Shown: in pieces, positions 44,235-56,383 of the stretch
Position numbering within the stretch: the stretch's first letter is position 1
Layout of the letters: the number at the start of each line of letters is the position of its first letter
Assembly (NCBI GenBank): GCA_019914945.1
Contig: CM034099.1
Span: 21,478,704-21,542,703, forward strand
DNA length: 64,000 bases
Direction: 5' to 3'
Origin: Typha latifolia
Lineage: Eukaryota; Streptophyta; Magnoliopsida; Poales; Typhaceae
Position numbers and translations under genes: made by a program
The notes under the pieces: generated by a model
What the model saw: only the letters and a program-made list of their open reading frames with translations
What the model was told of the DNA's origin: nothing
Databases searched by the model: none

Positions 44235-44396
44235 ACCAAAATATAAATTATAAGCAATAAAGATAAATGGGTTAAAAAACTACAAGGAACCAAAATATAA
44301 ATTATAAGTAACAAAGATAATTGTGTCAAAAAACTACAATCAACCAAAATATAAATTATAAACAATAAAGATAATTGTGTCAGAAAATAATGGCTG
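44235..44396. repeat. 54-bp tandem repeat, three copies
   Basis: Units starting ACCAAAATATAAATTATAAG begin at 44235, 44289 and 44343, an exact 54-bp period with a few substitutions. The third copy is diverged at its end. It is internal to the hAT-like element. Confidence 0.9.
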
Positions 44397-44452
44397 AAAT
44401 TCTGAATAATTAAAAGGGTTTTGATGTGATGATTTATATTAGTTTGACATTA

Positions 44453-44456
<4 letters not shown>

Positions 44457-44517
<61 letters not shown>
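44457..44517. repeat. (TA)n microsatellite
   Basis: An uninterrupted 61-bp TA run inside the hAT-like element. Its length is probably variable between individuals and prone to sequencing error. Confidence 0.97.
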
Positions 44518-44519
<2 letters not shown>

Positions 44520-45173
44520 GAGCATTATCGGCTCGATCGAGCCGGCTCGGAATCAAGCTTGGCTCGAATTTAATTTTAAGCCTAGCTTTAATGATCAAGC
44601 TCAGCTCAGCCTATTTTTGAGCCGAGCTGGAGCCTACTCCATTATTTTGACAACCCTACAAGTGACCACGTAATCTTATCTCGACACTACTCTAACATTC
44701 TAATCTGTTTTATTGGATGCGGACGTTAGACACGTACACTTCTCCAGCTGAGCTATACGAATCCGAGATCCGAGTTCCATGGTATTGGTGGTTTAAAATG
44801 GGATTAGTGCTAAACATATGGGGCCGTAATTGCATTTAATAGCAATCCTGGTAGTAGACGTGGGAAAGCCCAAAAGGACGGGAACTCGGCAAATCTTTCT
44901 TTAGTCTTTCGTAGGAGCGCCGAGTTCTTTTACTCGGTGGGCCTAAGCGCTTGTGAACGGCCGGTGGCTGGTGGGTGGCTGGTGCTCGAGAGTTTTTGGA
45001 GAGCTCGAGGCGTCGGGAGTTTCTTCTCCGCTTCTTGTGCTCGGCCGGCAGCTCCACCCGTGAGTTGCTCTCGCTGTTGTGAAGTTTCCATTTTATTGGA
45101 GTTTTTAAATATTGTTTTCCCGATCTGTGACGCTTGTTCTTCGATCGTTGCGGGTTGGATTTAGCTTCGAGAG

Positions 45174-48100
45174 ATGGGGTTGTCTTTGCTCGAGGTCAGG
45201 ATCTTTTATTCTCTACTTTAATTTATTGATTTGAGTGTTTTGTTCTGGTTTGATTGGAATTCTTCTTGTCTCTTGTCTTGGGGGGATTTGTGATTAGGGA
45301 TTTACGAAGTCCCTTGCGATGACCGTGCTCTCGGAGATCGGAGACAAGACTTTCTTCGCGGCGGCGGTAATTTATCACCTTTCTTATGAGATCCATGCTA
45401 ATTAAAATACCGAAGGCTAATGTTACCTAAATCGCAGCGGTTATAGAATAAATATACATTTTTCTGAGGTAGTATTTTTTACTAGATTAAGATCTGAATC
45501 GTTCTTCTGGGTGATACTCTTTTTCATGGCTGGGAGAGTATCTTGGATCTTGAATTGGAACATTAGTTAAGAGAATAACAGTATGAATGGTTTTGGTACT
45601 CATGCATCATAGGTGTTAACACCTCGAGACGCACTAGACAAATTGCATGATTGAACTTCTGTATGAGGGTGATTGTAGCGATTCCTTTTGTTTTCTTAAG
45701 AAAAGTTGGATGTGAGAAAATGTCAATACAAACTTGCACTCTTGATTGAGTGCAGATGCATACTAGACTAGTTCTTTTGCAGTCATGGAATTTTTAAATC
45801 ACCTGTAAAAATTTGGATCTGAGGCCTAAATGGACTAATCCCTTTAAGAACAAGATCACTAATAAGTTGGAAGCATCTTATGCTTGTGTCATAGGTGGAT
45901 ACAATAGTTACTCTGTTGCAGCTCTTGGAAAAAAAATGCTAGTCTATCATATTTCCATGTAATCTAGGTAAGATTAAGCAGAAATTATGTTCACAATATT
46001 CCTACGAATTGGGAACTCTGCTGTTTATCATGCTTTATAACTTTTGGAAACTTTTCTTGAAGAGGAAATATTTTGGTGGTAATATATTTACTATATGATT
46101 AGTCAATAAGAAAAATGAGTCATATTAGCGTCACATGATACACTGGCTCCACCCATGCTTGTAATAGTGTCCAACTCTTTAAGTCTATAACCAAAGCCGT
46201 ATATTGACGTATCCATACATTTTAAAGAGAATGCTGACTAAAAGCAGATTGACACTGACACTGACACTTTATATTTTAGAATATGATCAATTATAATGTA
46301 TGGTTATTAAGTCAATCCTTCAATGTGCAAATTGATGCATAATATGGGGCGAAATGTTTGATTTCTGACTTAGGGTGTTAATGTTTATATTAAATCAAAC
46401 CGTGGATGTATCTTGGTGTTCCACTTTGCTTGCATCTAGAAAATTTGGTAAGATCCACTGTTGCAGCACTGTTGTTTTTTTTCTGAGTATTATGTGCACT
46501 TATATGGTGAGTAAATCTGGAAATGTGTATGCCAGTGAACATTGTTTTATCGTAACTTAAAATTAAATATTTTTTCTCTTAAGATATTGGCAATGCGATA
46601 TCCACGAAGGATTGTGTTAGCAGGTTGTCTAGCAGCATTAACCGTGAGTACTTTGACTTGTTCTCAAGTTATCTTCTCTAAGTTATTCGATTGTTTTAAT
46701 TGATGCACTGAGTTGAATTTTAGGTGATGACTATTCTGTCTGCTTCCCTTGGCTGGGCTGCTCCAAATCTGGTAAGCAGATGTTTGTTACTCAATAGAAT
46801 ATGTAATTCATAAACTGGTAATCAAACTTAGCCCCCAGCCAGAATTGCTTATTAAGAAATGAACCAGATACCCACACTTAAGTTCATATTCTGATGGTTG
46901 TCACCTACGTGGCTAGGCACTTGGGAATGTGAACAGCTCTAACAATGTTTAAGTAAGCACACAGCACAGCCTGTCTTTTTCACCTTTCCTTTTAGGAAGT
47001 AGAGAAGTAATCTGTTAGCTACCTATAGGGTACATGGTGGATCTGCTATCATAAATTAAATGCTATCTGTCACATGACCCTTCTTGAATAAATTCTTTAC
47101 ATTGCATGTCCTATGCTATGCTATTTAGTCACTGTAATAGATTTTTTAAGTGATTATTCTGTGGTGCAGATTTCACGCAAATGGGCACATCATGTAACAA
47201 CTCTATTGTTCTTTGGATTTGGGATTTGGTCACTATGGGAGGGATTCAAAGAAGATGGGTATGATATCTGCTGATTCATTAATTGAATGTATGTAGTTTT
47301 AATTTTGCCTTCCTGTCCTTACATCCTTCCAACTACTTTTGTACTTGTGTTACTTACAGGGAAGCTGAAGAGTTGGCAGAAGTTGAAGCTAAACTGGTTG
47401 GTTGAAAACTTGAAATTGTATATTATCCTTTGGTTTCTTGTCTAGCAACCTATTACTAAGATATGTCCAATGACCAGGATGCTGATTTGAAGGCAAACAA
47501 TGGTGAAGCTAAAAGTAATTCAAAGGTTAGTCGGGTTATGTGTTTTATGTTTTGCCTGGTATTGACAGCACTATTTGTTTCCACATTTACTCTATTTCTG
47601 TGTAGTGAAAATATCTTAAAATATTTATTCCTCAAAACAGACAGTTCTCTCAAGCTATTTACTCATGTTGCTGACTTCTTTGTTGTATAATTGTTAATTC
47701 ACCAACTACTTTAAAAGCTTAATCTATTAAAGAACGACAATTTTTAAATTTTATATTTTAACACTCTCTCACTTCTGGACTAAAATATTTTGATGAGCTC
47801 AATAAATGGATTTAATTTAAATGGATGAAATTTTATATTTTCGAGCAACGATAGACATGGTAAGATTGGAATTTATGACATATGGGTCTAATGCCATGTT
47901 AACTTACCAATTACTCTAAAAGTTTAAGGTATTAAAGAATGGTGGTTTTTATATTGTATATTCTAATAATAACAAACTTGTCATTCCCTAAATTAAAACA
48001 TAATAATTTGCTGGGTTATTTATCTTTGTTCCTATTTTTCAGTAACCATTTAGTTACAGTGATGCCATTGTTATATCAGAACATTTCTAAAATTCTGTAT

Positions 48101-49336
48101 TATATATTCCTACTGGCTATCTGTGAGTCTCATATGGAATGTATGTTAGGAACTTCCATTAGCTTTAGTGATGCTCTCCTAGGTCTGGTAGTGATAATAG
48201 TCATTGAAAGTTGTTGTATAATATGGGTTGTCGTGCTCAAGTACTCATACTTTTAAGTGCTCCTTTCTTTTACTATCTCTATCTTCCATGGATCACTTTG
48301 AGTAGACTGTATATCTGTGGCTGCATGTTGCACATTTGTACTGTACTTTCTATTCTTCCTGCTTCCAATTTTCTGTTTGCAGTAAGAATAGTACTGATTA
48401 TCCATGTAACCTCATCTTTGGGATGTGCTGTTGAATCTTCAATTCTAATTTTTTTTCTCTGTATTGTTGTAATATACTCATGAATATTTGCATTCTCCAT
48501 TGCTAATCTCCCATTGACTAAGCTACATTTTCCTGTTATCTTTTTTGGTTCTTCATCACCTTCTTCAGTATATATGATTTGCAAGATTTTAAGCTGCCTT
48601 TTGTGGAGTCATAACACTATTCTATTTCAATAACAGACGAGTGATGATCTAAAGAAACAGAAAAGGGCATTCCTGGCACAGTTCTTTTCACCTATTTTTC
48701 TGAAGGTACTTTGTAGAGTTTCTTCTGTAAAAATTTGAATCGTAAAACAAAACCGATAGCCGCAACTTTGTCATCCACGACTTCATCTATTTCACTGTTG
48801 TACACTGTAGGCTTTTTCTCTAACTTTCTTTGGTGAGTGGGGTGATAAGAGTCAGGTAAGTTGTCAATAAACTCTTCATCTTTTAACTATGATTTCAATG
48901 TATTGTCATTACATCTAATATATCCGACTTTCCTCTTAGATTGCCACAATTGGCTTGGCCTCTGATGAGAACCCGTTTGGTGTTGTTCTGGGGGGAATCA
49001 TGTATAACCTGGATCCCTTTTATCCCATTCATAGGGTTTCTTTATTGTTATTTGTGCATGTGATTCTTTTTTTTAATTGATGAAGCTTTGTCTGATGTAG
49101 AGGTCAAGCATTCTGCACCACAGCAGCTGTTCTTGGAGGAAAAAGCTTGGCTTCCCAAATATCTGAAAGGATGGTAACAATTCACTCTTTAACTTGCTTC
49201 CTGAACCCCTGAAGGAATGATAAAATCTGACACTTTTGTCACAATATTTGTGATCTTGTAGGTTGCACTATCCAGTGGAGTACTTTTCCTAGTATTTGGT
49301 TTCCTCTCTTTCCTATCAGGGTCAGGAGAATCCTAA
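45174..49336 (+). CDS. GDT1: GDT1-like cation transporter (UPF0016/TMEM165 family)
   Basis: Twelve short exons: 45174-45194, 45298-45366, 46584-46643, 46724-46771, 47170-47258, 47360-47396, 47478-47525, 48637-48705, 48811-48855, 48940-49001, 49101-49173 and 49262-49336, giving 231 aa. Two copies of the family motif E-x-G-D-(K/R)-(S/T) are present: SEIGDKTFF in the first half and GEWGDKSQ in the second, as expected for an inverted two-repeat transporter. Each half has about three membrane segments, joined by a charged loop (EAEELAEVEAKL...DDLKKQKR). The short length without a transit peptide fits the GDT1-like 3/4/5 group rather than the plastid members. Yeast and human relatives move Mn2+/Ca2+ into the Golgi against protons; a Golgi role here is by family. 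The first exon has only 21 coding bases. Confidence 0.95.
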
Positions 49337-50358
49337 TCCCTGCCTGCCAGCATGCTCGAGTTGGTGTTTACTAGTCTGACAGATTTCCTATTTCATTTTA
49401 CGAAAGAGCGCATTAGGAGCCACAGCCATACCCCATCTTTTGTTTCCCTTTCATACAGCGGGAAAGGATTTCTTTATGCTGCTTCATTGTGGACATTTTG
49501 TTCTTTCCTATAAACATTCTGTCAATTGATAATTGATATAGGGTTGTGATGTGTCCTTATACTTGAAGGCACCCATTCTGAGTTTAAAAAAAAATTTCTT
49601 TATGGACATTCTCCTTTAGTCTCTTATATCTGGATGTTCTTATGAAAGCAAATGAAAGCCTGTTCTTGTCCATATTTACTATGTGTAAGTCACGGAGCCT
49701 CTTATATGTTTATGAACATCTGTCATGAATCTACTCCCAGGTATTGCTATGATTTTATAACTATAAAGAAACATCGCCTAATGTTTCTATCGAATTTTTG
49801 AAGTTGAAGACATGGGGCTTATATTCCCCGTCGGTTCTACTTTGCTGCTGCTATCAGTTCTGATCTCAATTTGCTATAGAACCTTATGTTCTGTAAACCT
49901 GGCAATGAGATGAGTTCTGAATTCTGTTGATGGAACCAGAGGAAGTAGCATTTGCAAGTAAAACCACTATAACAATTAAGCTCGATTCAAGTTAAGTTTG
50001 GTTCAATTAATTCTTTGCTAAACTCAAGCTTGACTTAAATAACGCTTGTACAGATCCCAATAAACTTGATTTTAATTCATCTGAATTTTTACCATAGAGT
50101 GGATTTTTAACTGTTAAAAGGCTCAAGCTTGGCTCAACTTAAAATTAAGCTCCAATTTAAGCGAAAGGAACTAAGGTTGACCACCCATTTCAGTTCGAAG
50201 TTAATTTTGGTTCCAAGTTTACGTTACCTCCTTCCCTTCTTCTCTGGCGGGTTTCGGGTGGGACAAACCCGACCTGCAACCAGAGCGAGTCCGTGAGGTC
50301 GATAAAGCCCAAAAACGATACCAACGATAAGGTTCGAAATAAGTGGCCTCACAAAAAT
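49337..50358. other. Intergenic region between GDT1 and ndhL
   Basis: The left part is the GDT1 3' UTR. Around 49975-50165 there are AAGCTCGATTCAAG and GGCTCAAGCTTGGCTCAA words of the GAGCC repeat family, probably a decayed copy without clear ends. The right part is the ndhL promoter and leader. Confidence 0.45.
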
Positions 50359-52404
50359 ATGAATTGCTCATGGTGCCTCTCCTCTTCTACCTTCGCCTCC
50401 CCATTCCTTCTTCCTGCAAAGCAATCTTCTCCATCTCTCCACGTTAATTCCAAATGCAAAGTTCTCTCTTTTCACAAGGACAAGGTTATTCATCATTTAC
50501 CTTTTCCTCTCTTTTTTTTTTTTTTCTTTAAAAAATTCTTTTCGCAACCTCTTCTGGAGATTAATTGATCCATCTTATGTTCTTCAACAGCAGTCAACTC
50601 CCAGTCTCTCTGCAGAGCCCCAAATCTCAAGCCTAAATAAGTTCACTTCACTGCTGCAGTATGCTGCTGTCTTGGCCTCAGTAAGAATACACCATATGCA
50701 TACTTAATATTTCTGATATGAGTGAGATGGCAATTTAATTGAGTATTACCGTCTGACTCAGGTGGAGGCACCATCTGCAATGGCTGTGACTGGAAACAAC
50801 AATGAAGATGACCTCATTACGACATTGATATCGGCAGGAGTAATCGCACTTCTTTACCTTTTCGTTGCTCCGGTGAGCTAATCTAACGATGGTTACAAAA
50901 CTTTAGCTCTAAAACAGAGGTGGTTATGTTTGAGGGTTTCTTTTGGTTGAGTTGCAGCCCATCATATTGAATTGGATGAGGCTGAGATGGTACAAGCGCA
51001 AGTTCCTCGAGATGTATTTGCAATTCATGTGTGCATTCATCTTCTTCCCTGGGTGAGTACCTTATTCCTCTATGTCCTTGGTTATTGCTACAAAAAGTTG
51101 GAACAATGAGGAGTTATCTTATTCTGCTTTATCACTGGACAGACTCATTTTTTTTTGTAAGTAAGTGTACACATAAATAGGTTATGCCTGCTATTGAACC
51201 ATTTAATAAGAACACAAATTAACCAATAAGAAGTTTTATGCGATCTTATGAACTTGGAGCAAGGCTCGACGGCAAAAGTTATGTGAAATGCATTTCGGTC
51301 GCAAATCTTAATCTACCTTTTGCTGCCCCAGTCATATGGGTAATCGTTTTCTTTCTTATGGAGGGACATATTTTGTGATCAAGGTGCATCTATTGGTATG
51401 CCCTTACAGAATAGGCCTATTGGGTCATGATTAAAATCAGGAGTATATTCAGTAGTCAGTACCCAACTGGAATCTACTTGCTTTCTTAGAGGACTAGCAT
51501 ATCTCATATTTATTGTTAATTATAAAATTGTGGAACGACTTATGTTCATGAACTCTTTCTGTTGGAGGGTTTTGTTATTTCCTTGCCTGCCATCAATTGT
51601 CATTTGAGACTGGAGAGGCCTATGTGAAATCACAGTCCCGCCTGTTGTCTTTCTGGCCAACCATTTCTCTACTTTCTTTATTTTCCTTTCCGCCAATTAT
51701 GCTTTTCATTCTGAATTTAAATCTGAGAGAGGACTTCTAGAGTTCTAGTAATTGAATGTTAAGACACATAGCATATCAACTCATTGTAGTTGTGTTCGAG
51801 AAGTCCTGCTTCTAAAAGATTGATGTAATAATAATTCCTATGAATAAATTAAGAAGCCTAAATTAAATCATGGAATCTCCTTGTTTGAGCATCTTCTCTA
51901 TTGGCATATTTTTTACAGATGTCCAAAGTTCAAACATCACCTTTAGCTGAGGAATTCCAGATGGTTAATGTTACCTTTCTAGCTAGAAATGAAGATCTAC
52001 TAATAGTACTTGTTCAACTTTAGCTACTAGTACTTGATCTTTGTAACCATAGGATGGTACGACTTCTCTCGTTCACATATTGTGTTGAAGTATGTAAGCT
52101 AAAAATAAACGAAGTATCACTGAATATTTAGTGCACTTTTGATGTTCTAATTTCTGAATTTTAAGAATTCAAGTTATAGTAAAAAAAATATCACTCGTGC
52201 TTTAGTATGAACCTTGAGGCAAGACATATCATGTTATTTTTATACAATCTACTTGGTTTATACTCTAACATGGGATCTCTTTCCATGTGAAGGTTGATGC
52301 TCTGGGCACCATTTGTCAACTTCAGGAAATTTCCAAGGGATCCAACCATGAAATACCCTTGGTCTACTCCAAAGGATGATGTCCCATTATACAAATCGAG
52401 ATGA
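50359..52404 (+). CDS. ndhL: NAD(P)H-quinone oxidoreductase subunit L, chloroplastic (NdhL/CRR23)
   Basis: Five exons: 50359-50484, 50591-50680, 50762-50872, 50958-51052 and 52293-52404, giving 177 aa. The first about 75 residues (MNCSWCLSSSTFASPF onward) are a Ser-rich transit peptide. The mature part has two membrane segments (TTLISAGVIALLYLFVAP and MYLQFMCAFIFFPGLMLWAP) separated by the basic stretch RLRWYKRKF, then FRKFPRDPTMKYPW, all hallmarks of NdhL. The protein is part of subcomplex A of the thylakoid NDH complex, which drives cyclic electron flow around photosystem I. An in-frame upstream ATG at 50293 would extend the N-terminus by 22 polar residues; I prefer the transit-peptide-like start. 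The second exon has a CAGCAG acceptor, so one Gln may be optional. Confidence 0.94.
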
Positions 52405-52845
52405 TATCTGTTAGACTATTGTATTCTTACTATTATTTCTTGTTGATATATACATGTATAAGAAATCTAACATAATATGCAATTGAGTTTTGAAGTGTTA
52501 ATATATCCTATATTCCTTCTCAGTGATAAGAAGAGCAGCACTCAATGAACTACATATATGCTGATGCATAACTCATTACTTCTTATTATGAAATTGGATA
52601 GTAGGTTATATATCCCCAAATGCATATAGAACTTGCATGATGCTCTCAAAGTTAATGGAGACGGTGAAATAATTAACAGTTCTGCATAACAAACCAACCG
52701 CATGATTGCGATAAAATAGTCAAACATTGTTTCATGCATTGAAGGAAACAATGAGTACAGATACAATAGTATTAGGCCTAACTTTAACTGAGATGACCTC
52801 AGAAACTTTTATATATATCGAGTAGGGCTGTAACATTCTGCTCCT

Positions 52846-52868
52846 TTTGATGCTATAAGAGCATCAAA
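52846..52868. other. Perfect 9-bp stem hairpin
   Basis: TTTGATGCT and AGCATCAAA are separated by five bases. It lies about 440 bp past the ndhL stop, followed by no T-run, and most likely has no function. Confidence 0.5.
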
Positions 52869-53102
52869 TGGAATGATTTTGTCTTATAGCTCATATACAT
52901 ATTACTGGTTCAACAGTCTTCTGGCACTTCTTTGTATAAGCTTGTTCTTGTGTTGGGTTCTGATAGGAGACGAAGTACGTCTAAAATGAACGATGTTGCT
53001 TGAACAAGTCAAGCTATTTCTTGCCTTTTTGGAAGTAATGAACTGCACAATAGAGCCACCTTTTGTTTTATTTATTGTGTTCTAAAATGTTACTGCCTAC
53101 TT

Positions 53103-53428
53103 TAGAGCATTTGCATCAGTTTAACTTAGAGAATTTGACTACCTTTTCTATTTACTAATACACATCACACCTACACCATCTAAAAATTATTTATATTTAT
53201 ACTTCCTTTTCATTAATCATTTAAATGCTATATTTTTCAAAGCATCATCATTGTACTTTGAGAGAGAAAAAAAATCTTTTTAAAGGATAGAAAAGGATAG
53301 AGAAACTACAGTGCTTATCTATATTTAGAGAAGCACCGTAGCTTTCTTCAAATTGAAGGGATGGGTTGTCTTTGTTCTCCAGATTCTAGAATCCGAAATG
53401 AGTTAGAGAAACTGATGGAAATACTCTA
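53103..53428. mobile_element. MITE-like element with diverged terminal inverted repeats
   Basis: The left end TAGAGCATTTGCATCAGTTT matches the complement of the right end (TAGAGTATTTCCATCAGTTT) at 18 of 20 positions. An inner inverted pair CTACAGTGCTT / AGCACCGTAG lies near 53307-53340. TAGAGCATTTGCA-type ends are common in plant hAT-like MITEs. No clean target duplication was found (flanks CTACTT and CTACAT are only similar), so the boundaries are uncertain. Confidence 0.6.
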
Positions 53429-54773
53429 CTACATATACCTCGGAAGCTAACCCAAAAATGCCATTTAATCCAAATACTCATAGAGTAAGCTTTCTAAAGG
53501 AGCACATCTTCTGGTTTGTATTATGATTGATTCAGATGAGGACTCACTTTGTTCTTCACACCTTTCTTCTTTTACTACTATATATTCCTCCCTACCTATC
53601 TATCTATATGACTATATATATAGGCAACACTTTTGTTGGGACTTCTTTTGATCCTTAATGCTCTTCCTCCTAACAGTCCATACTAAAGTCAAATCACTCG
53701 CAGCAAAGATAAAAGAGACTGACATTTCTAGTATAGTTATATAATTAGTATGTTCTACAGTCCTCCCCTCCTCTGTCAGAAAATTAATTCTTACATATAT
53801 CCTATACACTGTCGATCACTTAACTATCCTTACAATATTAATTTTACCCACAAATTTGGGTGACTAAGACAAATAAGCATCCTCACATAGGCCTACTGTA
53901 AAAAAAAATTAACTAAGAAGGAAAATGAAAGAAAGAGATAAACATTTTGTTATCAATATCAGAAGCGTAAAACAAAAAAGAAAAATTAAATTAGTTGTAT
54001 GTGTGAAAGTATATATAGAAATGTATGACTATAGGAGCTGTAAGAACCGTTAGAAAATAAACTTAGGAAAGTACCAAAATGAAATACCAACTTGAATAAT
54101 CTTCAAAATTTTGATTTTACTCCTTTCATATATACTTCGTGTTGTCATATACTTCATTAACTCGTGACTTCCCATTAACTCCTTTCCATGTTTAAACATG
54201 TAAAAAATATCGAAGAAAAATTATATGCGATGTACATGCAAAATCTGTGATGTTAGAGATCTACATGATAACCTTGCAAAAATGCAAACAAAATAGTATC
54301 AATTCTACCACCAAAACGCAAAAGGTAAATTAAATAGAGAAAGGAAGAAGAACAAGAAGAGAGGGAATTAATTGAACAAGTTTAGATCCGCATTACTATC
54401 CAGTATTTATATTTATTTTGATAAACGGGTACGTTTATACGTAATTCATGGCCTCCTTAATTAGAACAATTAATGTATACCAACAACAAAGCATGCACCA
54501 CTGCATTAAAGCAAGAATTCCAATTCTTATCTTCCATTATACTGATCAGATCACATATTTATACACCCAAACCTTGTCATGAAAACACCACTCAAAGACC
54601 CTCTCCCTCCCCATGCACAAAACACAACAAAGGGATACCTAAAACTCTCCCTCTTGTTAAAAAGCCTACACGTACTCCGACACACCACAACACCATAAGA
54701 TAACAATCTAACTTCAGATTGCTATAACTACAGTGGGATAAAAAGTCGCACTGTTCTTACTATCTTGCATAAG

Positions 54774-56237
54774 TTAGATAGAACCTTGTTCTTCCACAAC
54801 CTTGGTCCGCTGCCGCTTAACGCCGCTACTGGAGGACGTCTCGCCGGACACCGCCTTCCGACTTATAATAGCCTGCAGTGCTTCTTGAATGGAAACAACG
54901 CACTCTTGGTACTGGTGGTTGAATTCAGGATAGTCCTCGTCTCCGGTGATGAAGAGGACGTTCTTGACGCGGCCGCCAATGGTGGCGATCTCGGCCTTAC
55001 TAGTCTTGAGCTTCAATGACTTGAGAGCCTTGACAAGGTCGGGGATTAGGTCCTCGCGGTCCTCGCAGCAAAAGGACGCTCGCACGACAAGCTTGCCGTC
55101 CTCGTCGTTCGCCGCGTCCACCATGAGCTCGTCGGCTTCGGTCGGCAATAGGCTCTCTTCGGCGATCATCGACTTCTGCTGCCGTTTCAACTCTTTTACG
55201 TGCTCGATCACCTCAGCAAGAAGTGATGCTTTATCCGTCTACATGCATCAATAAAGAAGAAAGAGAATTAGCTCTACTTGTAGTTCTACATTTGAGAAGA
55301 AGGATCTATCTGGTTTGAGAAGAAGGGTCGCACAGGGATAAAAGGTTCTATGTAGCTTCTTAGAGTGTGAATAGGAGTTATGGGCATGAGGAAAAAGTTG
55401 CAGCCAGTAACTTTACTTTTAGTTTCTGACACAAGTAGACCAGTGCGCATGTTTGTCTTTCTTAGTAGTAGCATTCGTTTTCCCGGCAGAAACATTCCCC
55501 ATGAAAGCTAACTCCTCTCCTCTACTGCAGCTATCTCGGTTTCTCTTTATCATGTCAGCATTCAACAAGGCGGCTCTTTTTCTAGTATTACTACTACTTT
55601 CATTATATCCCTTTCTCCAATTATTATTACTTACTTAATAAGGCTCAATTCATTGTTATGATCTCTAGTATATTATGATAAAAAAATTGAAGAAAAAATA
55701 ATAATAATAATAATACGAGAAGTAATTAAAATAGATCACCTTGGTGGTGTTGGGTAGCAAGCTGCGCAACTTTGCAAGGTGGCCGTTGATGCGCTGGCGG
55801 CGGCGGCGCTCGGCCTCGCTGTGGCTCTTCGAGGCGGCGAGAGCCTTGGCATCCATGATCTCTTTTGCACTCATCTTGCCAAGCTCGGTATGAAGGCTTC
55901 CGAAGAGAGACATGGAATTTAATCCTTTCCCGTGTAACAATCTTTCGGATGAGCCCATCATAGGAACACTTGAGATCTCCGGGCCGAAGACCCCGCCGTC
56001 GCATGCGAATCGCATGGCCGGCGAAAAGTTACTCTCACCGTAGAATTCGTGGCCATCGAAGGGTAGATGAGGAAGAGCGGAATTAGGGCTTATGGAGTGG
56101 ACCACTGGAGGAAGAAGAGACCGTGGAAGCATAGACGAGTTATCTACTAGTCCAGGGAATAAGAGGCCTTGGCTTCCACCTCCTCCTAGTGAGCTGTTAG
56201 TATTGGTTTGGAAACCATGAAGCCCATCTCCCCACAT
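54774..56237 (-). CDS. BHLH30: bHLH transcription factor, bHLH30/TMO5-like
   Basis: Two exons on the minus strand, 56237-55740 and 55238-54774, giving 320 aa from ATG 56235-56237 (MWGDGLHGFQ). The frame is open further upstream but without an ATG. The basic helix-loop-helix spans about residues 133-185: ASKSHSEAERRRRQRINGH, AKLRSLLPNTTK (exon end), then TDKASLLAEVIEHVKELKRQ. His, Glu and Arg at the DNA-contact positions predict E-box/G-box binding. An ACT-like dimerisation domain follows (LVVRASFCCEDREDLIPDLV, VKNVLFITGDED). The intron inside the loop is typical. Relatives include TMO5 and its paralogues, which act with LHW in vascular cell division, and bHLH106/107 stress factors, so the exact role is open. 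The more usual ERRRRERI is ERRRRQRI here. Confidence 0.92.
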
Positions 56238-56345
56238 AGCAACTGCTCCTTTGCTTTGCCCTACTTCTTCCTCTTCTTCAAACTTTCTAGTCAATGGTCT
56301 CCTTTTTATCCCTTTCGCTAGTCTTCACCTCGCCTTTTTGCTATC

Positions 56346-56377
<32 letters not shown>
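56346..56377. repeat. (GA)n microsatellite in the bHLH leader
   Basis: A nearly pure GA run about 110 bp upstream of the bHLH start codon, on the complement a CT run in the probable 5' UTR. CT-rich leaders of this kind are common in plants. Confidence 0.9.

Positions 56378-56383
<6 letters not shown>

Larger units (their letters stand above)
43954..44666. mobile_element. Non-autonomous hAT-like element with perfect 8-bp target duplication
   Basis: The body is 43962-44658 (697 bp), flanked by CAAGTGAC at 43954-43961 and 44659-44666. The termini are inverted: TAGGGGTATAAAGGAGCCGAGC at the left, and the complement of the right end reads TAGGGTTGTCAAAA followed by GGCTCCAGCTCGGCTC. An 8-bp duplication with TAGGG-type ends is typical of hAT elements. 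The interior has no transposase, but holds three 54-bp tandem repeats and a 61-bp TA run. Confidence 0.85.
42999..45173. other. Transposon-rich intergenic region
   Basis: Gene-free apart from the promoter and leader of the GDT1 gene at the right end (leader with CTCGG-rich sequence from about 44880). It contains the hAT-like element at 43954-44666 and AT-rich filler. Confidence 0.5.
52405..54773. other. Intergenic region
   Basis: Holds the ndhL 3' UTR, a short hairpin (52846-52868), a MITE-like element (53103-53428) and the 3' UTR of the bHLH gene at the right. No gene was recognised. Confidence 0.45.

Noticed and set aside
52846..52868. Hairpin as a transcription terminator or microRNA
   Set aside because: A 9-bp stem is far too short for a microRNA precursor, and such terminators are not used by Pol II.
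55665..56294. bHLH start at 56294
   Set aside because: The codon there is TTG, not ATG. The first in-frame ATG is at 56237.
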